From assembly GCA_049966915.1 (NCBI GenBank), contig JBMFTS010000013.1, positions 1 through 15,678 on the forward strand: 15,678 nt of DNA, written 5' to 3'. The notes under the pieces were generated by a model that worked only from the letters and a program-made list of their open reading frames with translations, did no database searches and had not been told where the DNA came from. The position numbers and the translations under genes were made by a program. Position 1 is the stretch's first letter. Each line of letters starts with the position of its first letter. This DNA comes from JAGDXZ01 sp049966915 (GTDB taxonomy: Archaea > Micrarchaeota > Micrarchaeia > Micrarchaeales > CABMGC01). This document shows, piece after piece, positions 1-6,656 of the stretch.

Positions 1-3
1 CGG

Positions 4-1074
4 TTATTGCAGCTGCGGTCTGTTTTGTTTCGTTTTCTGAGCTACATGGAGTGCTATGAATGCCTCGAGATGCTGAGCCGTCACAATGCCAATTAGCTTT
101 TTGCCGCTCACTACTGCTGCCAATCCCGCTTCCTTGTTTTCCAATACGGCCATCGCGTCCACCACGTTAGTATTTTTAGCTACGTTGGGCAGCGGAATGG
201 CTAAGTCTGAAGCGGTTTTTGCAGCGTTGAGCTTTCTCTTGTCAAGTATGTTTACATAAGCGTATGCGCCGTTGACTTTTGTTATAAGCACGTGTTTTTT
301 TCTGCGTCTTATCGTGTTGTAGAGCTCGGCAAGACTGGCGTTCGACCTTACTTCAGCGAAGTCCTTGCTTGCGGCATATGCCACTGTAAGCCCGCGCGCG
401 TTTTTCTTGAGTATCGCATTCTGCTCCTCGGCCTGTGCTCCACCGTAAAGTATGAAAACAGTAAACAAGGTTATTACAAATACCATCTCCTTGTAGTAGA
501 ACGAAGCGCTTACAGCGAGCACGTATGCCAGCGTGCCTATGACTAGTGCGTACATTATTGCCTTGCTGGTCTTTACCGTAAGCATGGTAGCGCTGTAAAA
601 GTCGCGTTTTCTTTCGAGGTAGCTTCTGAATACTCTGCCGCCGTCGGTCGGAAATGCGGGCAAAAGGTTTAGAACTCCAAGCAGTATGTTTATTTCAAAC
701 ATGAACTGGAATACTTGGGTAAACAAGCCTGCCGGCGTGAAAACTACCAAAAAGCCAAACACGGAGCCCAGCAGCATGCTCATAATGGGTCCTGCTATTG
801 CTATGTTGAACTCTATTCTGGGATCTATGTCGACCTTGTCGAGCACAGACAGCCCGCCGATGGGCAGTATCAAAATTATCTTGTTTACCTTTACCTTGTT
901 GCGTATTGCTGTTACCGAATGGGCAAGCTCGTGAAGCAGCACCGCAACGAGAAGCAGCAGCATGAGGAAGAAAAGGTAGACGCTGATCAGCAAGAACATC
1001 ACTAGGAACAGCACTGAAAGCCAGTGGAGTTCTATATCTACTCCGAACAAAGTGCCAATCTTTGGCGATTGCAT
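4..1074 (-). CDS. Site-2 protease (M50 zinc metalloprotease) with C-terminal CBS-like region
   Basis: Predicted intramembrane zinc metalloprotease that would cut membrane-bound substrates within the bilayer. The 356-residue product has the HELAH zinc motif at residues 48-52 inside the first hydrophobic block, an AGP at 94-96, and the second active-site motif NLLPAFPTDGGR around 136-147, where D144 should be the third zinc ligand. Further hydrophobic segments follow to about residue 210. The C-terminal part (about 285-340) looks like a CBS half-pair, as in M50B archaeal/bacterial proteases, and could sense a nucleotide. The stop codon lies at bases 4-6, so the gene is complete. The start is the only good ATG; no Shine-Dalgarno precedes it, but a TATA-like element lies about 28 bases upstream (1099-1106), suggesting a leaderless mRNA. 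It is divergent from the phosphoesterase. Substrate unknown. Confidence 0.9.
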   Translation of the reverse strand: MQSPKIGTLFGVDIELHWLSVLFLVMFLLISVYLFFLMLLLLVAVLLHELAHSVTAIRNKVKVNKIILILPIGGLSVLDKVDIDPRIEFNIAIAGPIMSMLLGSVFGFLVVFTPAGLFTQVFQFMFEINILLGVLNLLPAFPTDGGRVFRSYLERKRDFYSATMLTVKTSKAIMYALVIGTLAYVLAVSASFYYKEMVFVITLFTVFILYGGAQAEEQNAILKKNARGLTVAYAASKDFAEVRSNASLAELYNTIRRRKKHVLITKVNGAYAYVNILDKRKLNAAKTASDLAIPLPNVAKNTNVVDAMAVLENKEAGLAAVVSGKKLIGIVTAQHLEAFIALHVAQKTKQNRPQLQ

Positions 1075-1200
1075 GAATCTATTTTGATTGGAAAAGAATA
1101 AAATAAGTGGCTAACATCAAGACTGCATGCGCAGGCGGCGTAGCAGCCGCGCGCGCAGTATCGCTGCCGTTATTTATTTTTTGGTTTGCAAAAGCATAGC
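1075..1200. promoter_or_regulatory. Divergent promoter region, S2P / phosphoesterase
   Basis: This 126-base spacer holds two outward TATA-like elements: TTATTTTA on the minus strand (1106-1099) for the protease and TTTATTTT on the plus strand (1173-1180) for the phosphoesterase. Each is centred 25-28 bases from the ATG, as expected for leaderless transcripts. Between them is a GC-rich block with a small inverted repeat, GCGGC-N6-GCCGC (1135-1150). It could be an operator, but nothing proves this. Confidence 0.55.
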
Positions 1201-1911
1201 ATGGAAATGCTCGAAGAGGTGCCTGCCGTGCTTGTTGGCGGTGCGCTTGCTGCTGGCGACTTGCACATAGGCATAGAACGGAAGCTCGCCAATTCCGGGC
1301 TTAATTTTCCAAACGCGGCCAGCAAGCTATCGGCAAAGCTCGCAAGAGCGTGCGCTAACAACGGCGCGCGAACGCTGGTGCTGCTCGGCGACATAAAAGA
1401 CGCGATAGGCTGGCCCGACAAGCAGGATTACGAATCTTTGCAAAAGTTCTTCTACAGCGTTAGAAATACGAATTTGAGAATTGCAAGGGGCAATCACGAT
1501 GCGCATTTGCAGGAGCTGCTTGACAGGCTGGGCTACAGCATAAAACTCGAGCAGGAAGTGCGCATTGGCAAAACCACGTTTTTGCACGGCAACGCGCTTC
1601 CTAGCAAGGAAGCGATGCTAAGCGATTACATAATTGAAGCTCACGGCCATCTTGCAGTGGACATATCCGGAGTCAGAAAGAAAGTTTTTGTAATTGCAGA
1701 GATAGGCGACGGAGCGCGGTTCCTTTACAAGAATTTCAACAGGAACGCAAGGCTCGTGCTCGTGCCTCCCCTCAACCCCCTCATATTGGGCAACAAAATA
1801 GACTCCTCAACCAAAAAGCACCTGCCAGCGTTCAGGAACGACCTGTTCGACTTCGAAAGCGCGAGAGTCTATGCCGGCGGCTTTCTTGGCAGGGTGCGCG
1901 ACTTTCTGTAG
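1201..1911 (+). CDS. ICC-like metallophosphoesterase (COG1407 type)
   Basis: Predicted two-metal phosphoesterase of the calcineurin-like fold; substrate unknown. From ATG 1201 the product has 236 residues. The metal-site motifs are in family order: GDLHIG (D20, H22), LGDIKD (D64), GNHD (97-100), FLHG (H129) and the closing HGHLAV (H148, H150). The last resembles the GHEHPAV pattern of archaeal ICC-like proteins, with a few changed neighbours. An in-frame TTG at 1186 would add five residues, but the TATA-like element at 1173-1180 places the transcript start at about 1201, so the ATG is preferred and the mRNA is probably leaderless. The gene converges on the geranylgeranyl reductase with 19 bases between stops. 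The archaeal family is sometimes found near DNA-repair helicases; no such neighbour is seen here. Confidence 0.85.
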   Translation: MEMLEEVPAVLVGGALAAGDLHIGIERKLANSGLNFPNAASKLSAKLARACANNGARTLVLLGDIKDAIGWPDKQDYESLQKFFYSVRNTNLRIARGNHDAHLQELLDRLGYSIKLEQEVRIGKTTFLHGNALPSKEAMLSDYIIEAHGHLAVDISGVRKKVFVIAEIGDGARFLYKNFNRNARLVLVPPLNPLILGNKIDSSTKKHLPAFRNDLFDFESARVYAGGFLGRVRDFL

Positions 1912-1930
1912 TTTTCAAACCAATGCCTCA

Positions 1931-3367
1931 TTATACTGGGTTTATCTTGAAGTGCTTTTTGACTTCTTCTATTTCCGCGTACACTGTTTTGCTCCACTCG
2001 TCGAAGTGCGAAGGATCCTTAGGGTATTTGGCATAGATTTCCATTATTTTTTTCATTTTCTTTACCGTGTACACGAAGTCCTTGAATGCATTTATGTTGG
2101 CTATGCCGCTCACTAGCTTCTGCGCTGCGCCGAGCAATGACACCTCTGGCACCATTCCATTGTAAGCAAGCTGCTTTGCCTCTTCAGGCGTTATGAAGTG
2201 CTTTATGCCGTAGTTGAGCCTGTCGTTGTTGAGCGACTGCATATATACTCTGAATATTTCAAGCGCTGCGCTTTTGTTGCCATATGCTTCGTTGAAGTGC
2301 ACGTTGTACTGCCACAGGAAATCCATGCTCGTGTTGTTTGCAGCAATTGCTTCCGCAGCCGTTTTGCCTGCAAGCGCGCCCGCAACCATTGCCGGGCCTA
2401 TGCCTCCGCCGCTTATGGGATTTGCCATTGACATAGAGTCGCCGGCGCCCATGTAATTCGCATAAACCGCGCTGTGTTGGTGCCTTCTTACTGATATTGA
2501 CCAGTACCCCTTGCCGTTTCCGTCGCTAGCGTCTATGCTGGTGTTTTTTACCACTTTGTTGTACGCCACGTAGTCGTCTATGAGCTTGTGCAAGGTGTCG
2601 TTTTTGCCAAGCGCCTTATTTCTTTTTTCGAGGCTTTTCTGGCCCACGCCTACGCCTATGTTTACCCTGCTGCCGCTCTTCGGGAACACCCAGCCGTAGC
2701 CGCCAGGAGCGAAGTCCTGGTTGAGGTGGATTAGCGCGTTGTCAGGGTCGTAAAAGTTCTTGTCCTCGCCGTCGGGCTCAAACTTGAGTATGTACCTGCC
2801 AGTAGGTTCTATGTCGTCGGTGCTTATTTCGCGTTCTATGTATTTGTTCTGCGGGAGCCTGCGCCTTAGCGTGCTTGCCATGCCCAGCGCGTCTATGATT
2901 ATTTTGCCCATTATTCTGAATTCCTGCTTCTTGTCGTCTTTGCCGAACACGCCTTCCAATTTTTCGCCTGAAGCTATCGGCCCTTCAACTTCGTAGCCAG
3001 CTTTGTACTCGACACCTTCGTGTAACGCTATGCTGAGCAGCTTTCTTGCAAGCTTTGGCCTGTCGAGCGTGTAGCCTTCGCCTTCGAACATGAGCCTGTT
3101 TTCCAAGTCCGGGCTTATTACATATATGCCGTTTACCTTGTGGTCAAGCTCTGGCTCGCCAAGCCTTATGCCTGGCTCTTTTTCCAAGAATTCCAAATGC
3201 GATTTTGCTACTGCGTCGCCGCATACCCAGCCCCAGTTAGTTTTCTTGCCCACTTCTTCGCTTTTATTCCTGTCCAGCAGCAGCGTTTTGGCGCCGCCCT
3301 TTGCCGCAGCAGTAGCGGCTATTGTGCCCGCTATGCCCGCACCTGCAACTATTACGTCATATGTCAT
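1931..3367 (-). CDS. Geranylgeranyl reductase family FAD-dependent oxidoreductase
   Basis: Likely hydrogenates the double bonds of geranylgeranyl chains in archaeal ether lipids, making saturated phytanyl chains; a related FAD oxidoreductase role cannot be excluded. From ATG 3367 the product has 478 residues. It opens with a Rossmann FAD motif GAGIAG (9-14) and an acidic strand end (LLLDR). GGYGWVFPK (222-230) is the signature of this family, and MGAGDSMSMANPISGGGIG (306-324) is the second FAD contact. Its C-terminus, about 100 residues beyond that motif, is helical, making it longer than the roughly 400-residue Thermoplasma protein. TTG codons at 3379 and 3376 are possible starts, but a TATA-like A/T block (3388-3398) centred 26 bases ahead of ATG 3367 supports a leaderless start there. 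That promoter lies in the end of rpoK, so the gene may be transcribed both alone and with rpoK. Confidence 0.88.
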   Translation of the reverse strand: MTYDVIVAGAGIAGTIAATAAAKGGAKTLLLDRNKSEEVGKKTNWGWVCGDAVAKSHLEFLEKEPGIRLGEPELDHKVNGIYVISPDLENRLMFEGEGYTLDRPKLARKLLSIALHEGVEYKAGYEVEGPIASGEKLEGVFGKDDKKQEFRIMGKIIIDALGMASTLRRRLPQNKYIEREISTDDIEPTGRYILKFEPDGEDKNFYDPDNALIHLNQDFAPGGYGWVFPKSGSRVNIGVGVGQKSLEKRNKALGKNDTLHKLIDDYVAYNKVVKNTSIDASDGNGKGYWSISVRRHQHSAVYANYMGAGDSMSMANPISGGGIGPAMVAGALAGKTAAEAIAANNTSMDFLWQYNVHFNEAYGNKSAALEIFRVYMQSLNNDRLNYGIKHFITPEEAKQLAYNGMVPEVSLLGAAQKLVSGIANINAFKDFVYTVKKMKKIMEIYAKYPKDPSHFDEWSKTVYAEIEEVKKHFKINPV

Positions 3368-3387
3368 TTCTGGCAACAAATCAGCCC

Positions 3388-3398
3388 TTTTTATTTTT
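3388..3398 (-). promoter_or_regulatory. TATA-like element for geranylgeranyl reductase
   Basis: On the minus strand this reads AAAAATAAAAA. Its centre is 26 bases upstream of ATG 3367, the expected distance for a leaderless archaeal transcript. It overlaps the stop codon of rpoK, which gives the reductase its own promoter inside a two-gene cluster. Confidence 0.5.
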
Positions 3399-3591
3399 AC
3401 GCATCCATTTCCGCTCCAAGGTCCTGCCTTATTACTGCTATTGGTATTACTCCGGCCTCGAATTCCATTTCGGCCAGGTCAAGAGGATCGTACGTTGTTT
3501 TGGGCACTTTTATCAGAGGAGGCGCGCCGAAGGCAAGCTGCAAAGCCCTTGCGCCGATTATTCTTGCCTTTTCAAACTTTGTGTATTGCAT
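3397..3591 (-). CDS. rpoK: DNA-directed RNA polymerase subunit K (RpoK / Rpb6 / omega homologue)
   Basis: Small polymerase assembly subunit that clamps the largest subunit; archaeal counterpart of Rpb6 and bacterial omega. The 64-residue product carries the family core almost unchanged: YTKFEKARIIGARALQLAFG near the N-terminus, then GAPPLI, DPLDLAEMEFEAGVIPI and VIR. It lacks the acidic N-terminal tail of eukaryotic Rpb6, as is normal in Archaea. Start ATG 3591 is preceded by GTGAT with a 3-base spacer, matching the 3' end of archaeal 16S rRNA, and by a TATA-like element TATTAAAA at 3634-3627, which allows a leader of about 13 bases. The geranylgeranyl reductase lies 29 bases downstream on the same strand. 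In many archaea rpoK sits with rpoN or ribosomal genes; neither is seen here. Confidence 0.93.
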   Translation of the reverse strand: MQYTKFEKARIIGARALQLAFGAPPLIKVPKTTYDPLDLAEMEFEAGVIPIAVIRQDLGAEMDA

Positions 3592-3713
3592 AATATCACG
3601 CGAACAAGCAGATTAGGCAGTAAGCCTTTTAATAGTGCTATTGATATATTCATAAATCTTTTTATGGGTTTGCATGCGTGTTTGTGCAGGCCTGAACCAA
3701 AACGGATGATGCC
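3592..3713. promoter_or_regulatory. Divergent promoter region, rpoK / permease
   Basis: This 122-base spacer contains the rpoK TATA-like element (3627-3634, minus) and a weaker TTTTTATG element for the permease (3659-3666, plus). An inverted repeat AATAG-TG-CTATT (3631-3642) overlaps the rpoK TATA and is a possible operator. The permease start is preceded by GATGAT with a 3-base spacer. Confidence 0.45.
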
Positions 3714-5018
3714 TTGGCAGCACTGAAGCGCGTGGTAGGGCTGCGTGCCGCACTTGCGATAAATCTAGCTGCAATCATAGGCGCAGGCATTTATGTAATA
3801 AGCGGTCTTGCTGCCGGAATAGCCGGCCCAGCCTCAATATTTGCCGTTCTTATAGCCGCGTTCGCTTCTGTATTCACTGGTTTTAGTTTTGCCGAGCTTG
3901 CCCATTTATACGCAAGCGAAGGGGGCAATTACGAATATTCAAAGGAAGTGCTCGGTAACTATTTCGGGTTTATAGCCGGAATAGTCTGGATTTTTGCCTC
4001 AGTAGTGAGCGGTTCTGCAATAGCGCTTAGCTTCGCAGGATACTTCTCTGCGCTTTTCGGCATAAAGGTCAGCGAGGTTCTGATTGCCACGTTGCTGATA
4101 GTGGTGCTTTCTGCGATAAACTATTTCGGCATAAAGCGCTCTGCCGAGACGGCTACGCTGCTCATACTAATAAATCTCGCCGTGCTCGCGTTTTTCGTGC
4201 TCGTTGGCATTTTCTTCATAAAACCGTCGAATTACGTGCCAGTGTTTCCGAAAGGCATAGGCAGCATGTTCGTTGCTTCGGCGTTTGTGTTTTTTGCCTA
4301 TACCGGTTTTGCGCGAGTCACCATGCTAGGCGAAGAAATAAAGGAGCCAAAGAAAACAATACCTCGCGCAATACTCTATTCAATTGTCATTTCGATGGCC
4401 GTTTACGCGGTGGTAATGCTTGTGCTCATAGGCATAGTGCCATACGGCAAAATAAGCGCATCGTCTTCGCCGCTTGCCAGCGCGCTTTTCATTGCGACTA
4501 AAAAACCGTGGTTTGGCTACGTAATATCTGTAGGCGCGCTTATTGCCACTTTTGATGTGGATTTGGCCATGATACTCGGGTTGTCAAGGGTCCTTTTCGC
4601 AATGTCGAGAGACAAGGCCATACCGCCGGTGTTTTCAAGGCTCAACAAGTACAGCGTCCCGCACTTCGCCATAATAACTTCTGGCATAGTAATGGTTGCC
4701 ATGCTCGCATTTGCATTCAAGGAAATAGTGTCGATGAGCAACGCGGGCTCGCTTTTCTCTTACACGCTCGCAAATGTGGCAGCAGCAAAGTTGGCGATAG
4801 ACACGAGAAACAACCCTGGCAAGATGCTTTTCGGCAAGCGCAAATTCTACTTGGTGCCAATAGTGGGCATGCTTACGACACTAGCCCTTCTTATGTTCCT
4901 GACAAAATTCAGCATAGGCGTTCTCGCGCTTTTCCTGCTGTTGGTCAGCGCTTACTACTTCATTTCGGGAAGGCACCACAGAAGGCGCACAACGCACACA
5001 AGGAAGAACAACTGGTAG
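3714..5018 (+). CDS. APC-superfamily amino acid permease
   Basis: Predicted cytoplasmic-membrane transporter, probably for amino acids, driven by an ion gradient; the substrate cannot be read from sequence. The 434-residue product has about 12 hydrophobic segments. The first holds the APC signature IIGAGIYVISGLAAGIAGPA, followed by FAELAHLYASEGGNYEYSKE (end of helix 2 and beyond) and the cytoplasmic loop EEIKEPKKTIPRAI typical of the family. The C-terminus ends in a basic, His/Arg-rich cytoplasmic tail. The start is TTG: two nearby ATGs (3706, 3709) are out of frame, and GATGAT-N3-TTG gives a Shine-Dalgarno in the register used by other genes here. It converges on the GT2 gene with 22 bases between stops. 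No other transport or catabolic gene is adjacent. Confidence 0.88.
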   Translation: MAALKRVVGLRAALAINLAAIIGAGIYVISGLAAGIAGPASIFAVLIAAFASVFTGFSFAELAHLYASEGGNYEYSKEVLGNYFGFIAGIVWIFASVVSGSAIALSFAGYFSALFGIKVSEVLIATLLIVVLSAINYFGIKRSAETATLLILINLAVLAFFVLVGIFFIKPSNYVPVFPKGIGSMFVASAFVFFAYTGFARVTMLGEEIKEPKKTIPRAILYSIVISMAVYAVVMLVLIGIVPYGKISASSSPLASALFIATKKPWFGYVISVGALIATFDVDLAMILGLSRVLFAMSRDKAIPPVFSRLNKYSVPHFAIITSGIVMVAMLAFAFKEIVSMSNAGSLFSYTLANVAAAKLAIDTRNNPGKMLFGKRKFYLVPIVGMLTTLALLMFLTKFSIGVLALFLLLVSAYYFISGRHHRRRTTHTRKNNW

Positions 5019-5040
5019 AAGCAGCTGCAGGATTAGCGCA

Positions 5041-5751
5041 TTAGCGTATTTCGTCGTATATTTCCTTTGGTCTTTTCAAGAACGCATACCTTAGCATGTT
5101 GCCTATGTGGTAACGCGCGAAGCCAAGTATGCCCCATGCCTTTACGCGCCTTACGCTCGTGTACACCTTTGCGTTGTTATTGAATGCTACTCTGCCTATT
5201 TTGCTGAGCCTTCGCGACAGGTCCCAGTCTTCATAGGTTTTGAAGTTTTCGTTGAAGCCGCCAACCTTTTCGAACGCAGACCTTTTCGCTGCGAAGTTCA
5301 TGCCGTTTATGCTGGGCTTTCCAAGCCTCAGCATGAATTTTGCAAAGTAAACCGATACAAACTTGTAGCCCATCTTCACGCGCCAGCTCGAGCGCTCAAG
5401 AGGCAGAACAGGGCCTGTTGCCGCCACTACTCCTTCTTCTGAAAACGTTTTCAAGTACTCTTCAATGAGTCTTGAAGAAGGCTCGGTATCGGCGTCGATG
5501 AAAAGCAGGTAGTCTCCCTTTGCCTGTTTTGCGCCTGTATTTCGTGCTCTGCCAGGCCCGCGTTTTGTGTCTATAACAACGCGCGCATATTTAGCTGCGA
5601 TTTTCCTTGTGCCATCTTTGCTTCCGCCATCTACCACTATGATCTCGTACTGCTTGTTCGTCTGGCGTGCCAATCCACGCAGCGGGTATTTTATGTACTT
5701 TTCCTCGTTAAGCGCGGGTATTATCACGCTGAATTTCGGGTTTTGCTTCAC
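5041..5751 (-). CDS. Family 2 glycosyltransferase
   Basis: Predicted GT-A fold inverting glycosyltransferase moving a sugar from a nucleotide donor to a lipid or glycan acceptor; donor and acceptor unknown. The 236-residue product starts FSVIIPALNEE, has the nucleotide-binding VVDGGSKDGT (39-48), the metal-binding DAD at 86-88, and the acceptor/catalytic region MNFAAKRSAFEKVGGF followed by ED at 174-175 and RR at 180-181. No clear membrane helix is seen, but the C-terminal stretch is basic and hydrophobic and may sit on the membrane. The start is GTG; there is no ATG before the conserved first strand. GTGA lies upstream in Shine-Dalgarno register. It is divergent from the PP2C gene with a 60-base spacer. 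It may work with the GlcNAc-1-P transferase at 9535-10581 in surface glycosylation, but they are not linked in an operon. Confidence 0.87.
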   Translation of the reverse strand: MKQNPKFSVIIPALNEEKYIKYPLRGLARQTNKQYEIIVVDGGSKDGTRKIAAKYARVVIDTKRGPGRARNTGAKQAKGDYLLFIDADTEPSSRLIEEYLKTFSEEGVVAATGPVLPLERSSWRVKMGYKFVSVYFAKFMLRLGKPSINGMNFAAKRSAFEKVGGFNENFKTYEDWDLSRRLSKIGRVAFNNNAKVYTSVRRVKAWGILGFARYHIGNMLRYAFLKRPKEIYDEIR

Positions 5752-5811
5752 AAATTCACTTCTGGCCGTATTTTAGCGCAAATTAATATATTTAAAATTG
5801 GTAAGTTTTAT
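5752..5811. promoter_or_regulatory. Compact divergent promoter, GT2 / PP2C
   Basis: Only 60 bases separate the two starts. On the plus strand TTAATATA (5783-5790) is centred about 25 bases before ATG 5812, fitting a leaderless PP2C transcript. On the minus strand CTAAAATA (5776-5769) serves the glycosyltransferase, with GTGA (5759-5756) as a probable ribosome site. The two transcription complexes could hardly bind at once. Confidence 0.5.
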
Positions 5812-6453
5812 ATGCCTGCGCAACGATTTTTGGATATCGGCTCGTTTTCGGTTTCAGGGAGCGTGCATGCCTACCAGGACAGGCTGCTGGTAAACGCCTC
5901 GCTTGGCCTTTTTGCTGTTGCTGACGGCGTCAGCGTGCCCGATTTCGGCGACAGCGGAAAAGCAGCAGAGTTCGCGCTGGCGGCGCTAGAGAAGCGGTTT
6001 GCCGGCGACCTAGTAGCTGCTATGGAGTATGCAAATACCGAATTGATAAGAGAGAAGAAAAGTCTAAACTTGGGTCTTACTACTCTCTCTGCTGTTTACA
6101 TTTCGGAAGTCAATCACGCATTGTTCGCGAATGTTGGAGACAGTCCGTCTTTCTTGCTTAAAAGAGGCAAACTCATCGAGATGAGCCAAATCGACAACAA
6201 CGGCATTCATATTACTCAAGTTATAGGACGCGCTGGCATAGAAGTCCACCGCAAGGAAGCCGTGCTTGAAACAGGCGACATAGCCATTTTGGCAACAGAC
6301 GGCGTTGAACATGTGCTAAACGAAGATGTGCTGTTGCCCATTCTGGGGCAGTCTTCAAGCATGAAGGATTTTGCGTCAGGCATTTTGCGGGCCGCAAAAG
6401 AGCGCGTGAGCGCCTACGACGATGATAAAACGCTAGTTTGCATTCGGTTTTAA
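5812..6453 (+). CDS. Small PP2C-family (PPM) protein phosphatase
   Basis: Predicted metal-dependent Ser/Thr protein phosphatase. From ATG 5812 the product has 213 residues, shorter than the usual 240-260 residue catalytic domain. Motifs in order: YQDR near the N-terminus (metal site region), FAVADGVS (the ADG motif), LGLTTLSAVYI (G-TT), ANVGDSPSFLL (VGDS), QVIGR, DIAILATDGV (the second-last Asp motif) and YDDDKTLVCIRF at the end, where DDK stands in for the usual DN-T/S motif. All acidic metal ligands appear present. No membrane or extra domain is attached. An in-frame TTG upstream (5743) would run into the divergent glycosyltransferase and is rejected; the TATA at 5783-5790 favours ATG 5812. 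No protein kinase or anti-sigma-like partner is seen in the window, so its target is unknown. It converges on tRNA-Leu with 8 bases between. Confidence 0.85.
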   Translation: MPAQRFLDIGSFSVSGSVHAYQDRLLVNASLGLFAVADGVSVPDFGDSGKAAEFALAALEKRFAGDLVAAMEYANTELIREKKSLNLGLTTLSAVYISEVNHALFANVGDSPSFLLKRGKLIEMSQIDNNGIHITQVIGRAGIEVHRKEAVLETGDIAILATDGVEHVLNEDVLLPILGQSSSMKDFASGILRAAKERVSAYDDDKTLVCIRF

Positions 6454-6461
6454 AAGCCATG

Positions 6462-6547
6462 TGCAGGGGGTGAGATTTGAACTCACGCACCCACAAAGGG
6501 AACGGGGCCTAAGCCCGCCGCATTTGGCCAAACTCTGCCACCCCTGC
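6462..6547 (-). tRNA. tRNA-Leu (anticodon UAG)
   Basis: An 86-base class II tRNA folds fully: 7-bp acceptor GCAGGGG/CCCCTGC with A as discriminator, D arm with the GG pair in its loop, anticodon stem GCGGG/CCCGT with loop CTTAGGC (anticodon TAG, plus-strand bases 6509-6511), a 15-base long variable arm, and a T arm GTGAG-TTCAAAT-CTCAC. The long variable arm, A discriminator and UAG anticodon identify leucine (CUA and other CUN codons). CCA is not encoded and there is no intron. The promoter is unclear; a CATAATTG element on the minus strand at 6599-6592 is possible. Confidence 0.95.
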
Positions 6548-6656
6548 TTCAACATTTAGGCACGCCTCGCGCGGCCTGACAACGCAGCATGCAATTATGC
6601 CTTTGCCGCTATAACTTTATAAATTATGTTTTATAACTATATTGCGAGGTATTCGC
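6548..6656. promoter_or_regulatory. Promoter region between tRNA-Leu and serS
   Basis: This 109-base spacer serves both directions. On the plus strand TTTATAAA (6616-6623) places the serS transcript start near 6646, and GAGGT (6646-6650) lies six bases ahead of ATG 6657. A second A/T element, TTTTATAA (6629-6636), is also present. A TTG at 6642 would be an upstream start but lies before the Shine-Dalgarno. Confidence 0.55.

Noticed and set aside
1135..1150. GC-rich hairpin GCGGC-N6-GCCGC as a riboswitch or small RNA
   Set aside because: The stem is only five pairs and lies upstream of both predicted transcript starts, so it would not be transcribed. A weak operator is the most it could be.
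3090..3616. Long plus-strand open frames across rpoK and the reductase start
   Set aside because: They are antisense to two well-identified genes and have no recognisable domain; such shadows are common with this codon usage.
5743..5811. Upstream TTG start for the PP2C gene
   Set aside because: It would overlap the start of the divergent glycosyltransferase and cross the plus-strand TATA element. The extra residues precede the domain and show no similarity.
6462..6656. Regulatory link between the tRNA gene and serS (T-box-like leader)
   Set aside because: The tRNA is on the opposite strand and is specific for leucine, not serine. The serS leader is only about 11 bases long, too short for such a switch.
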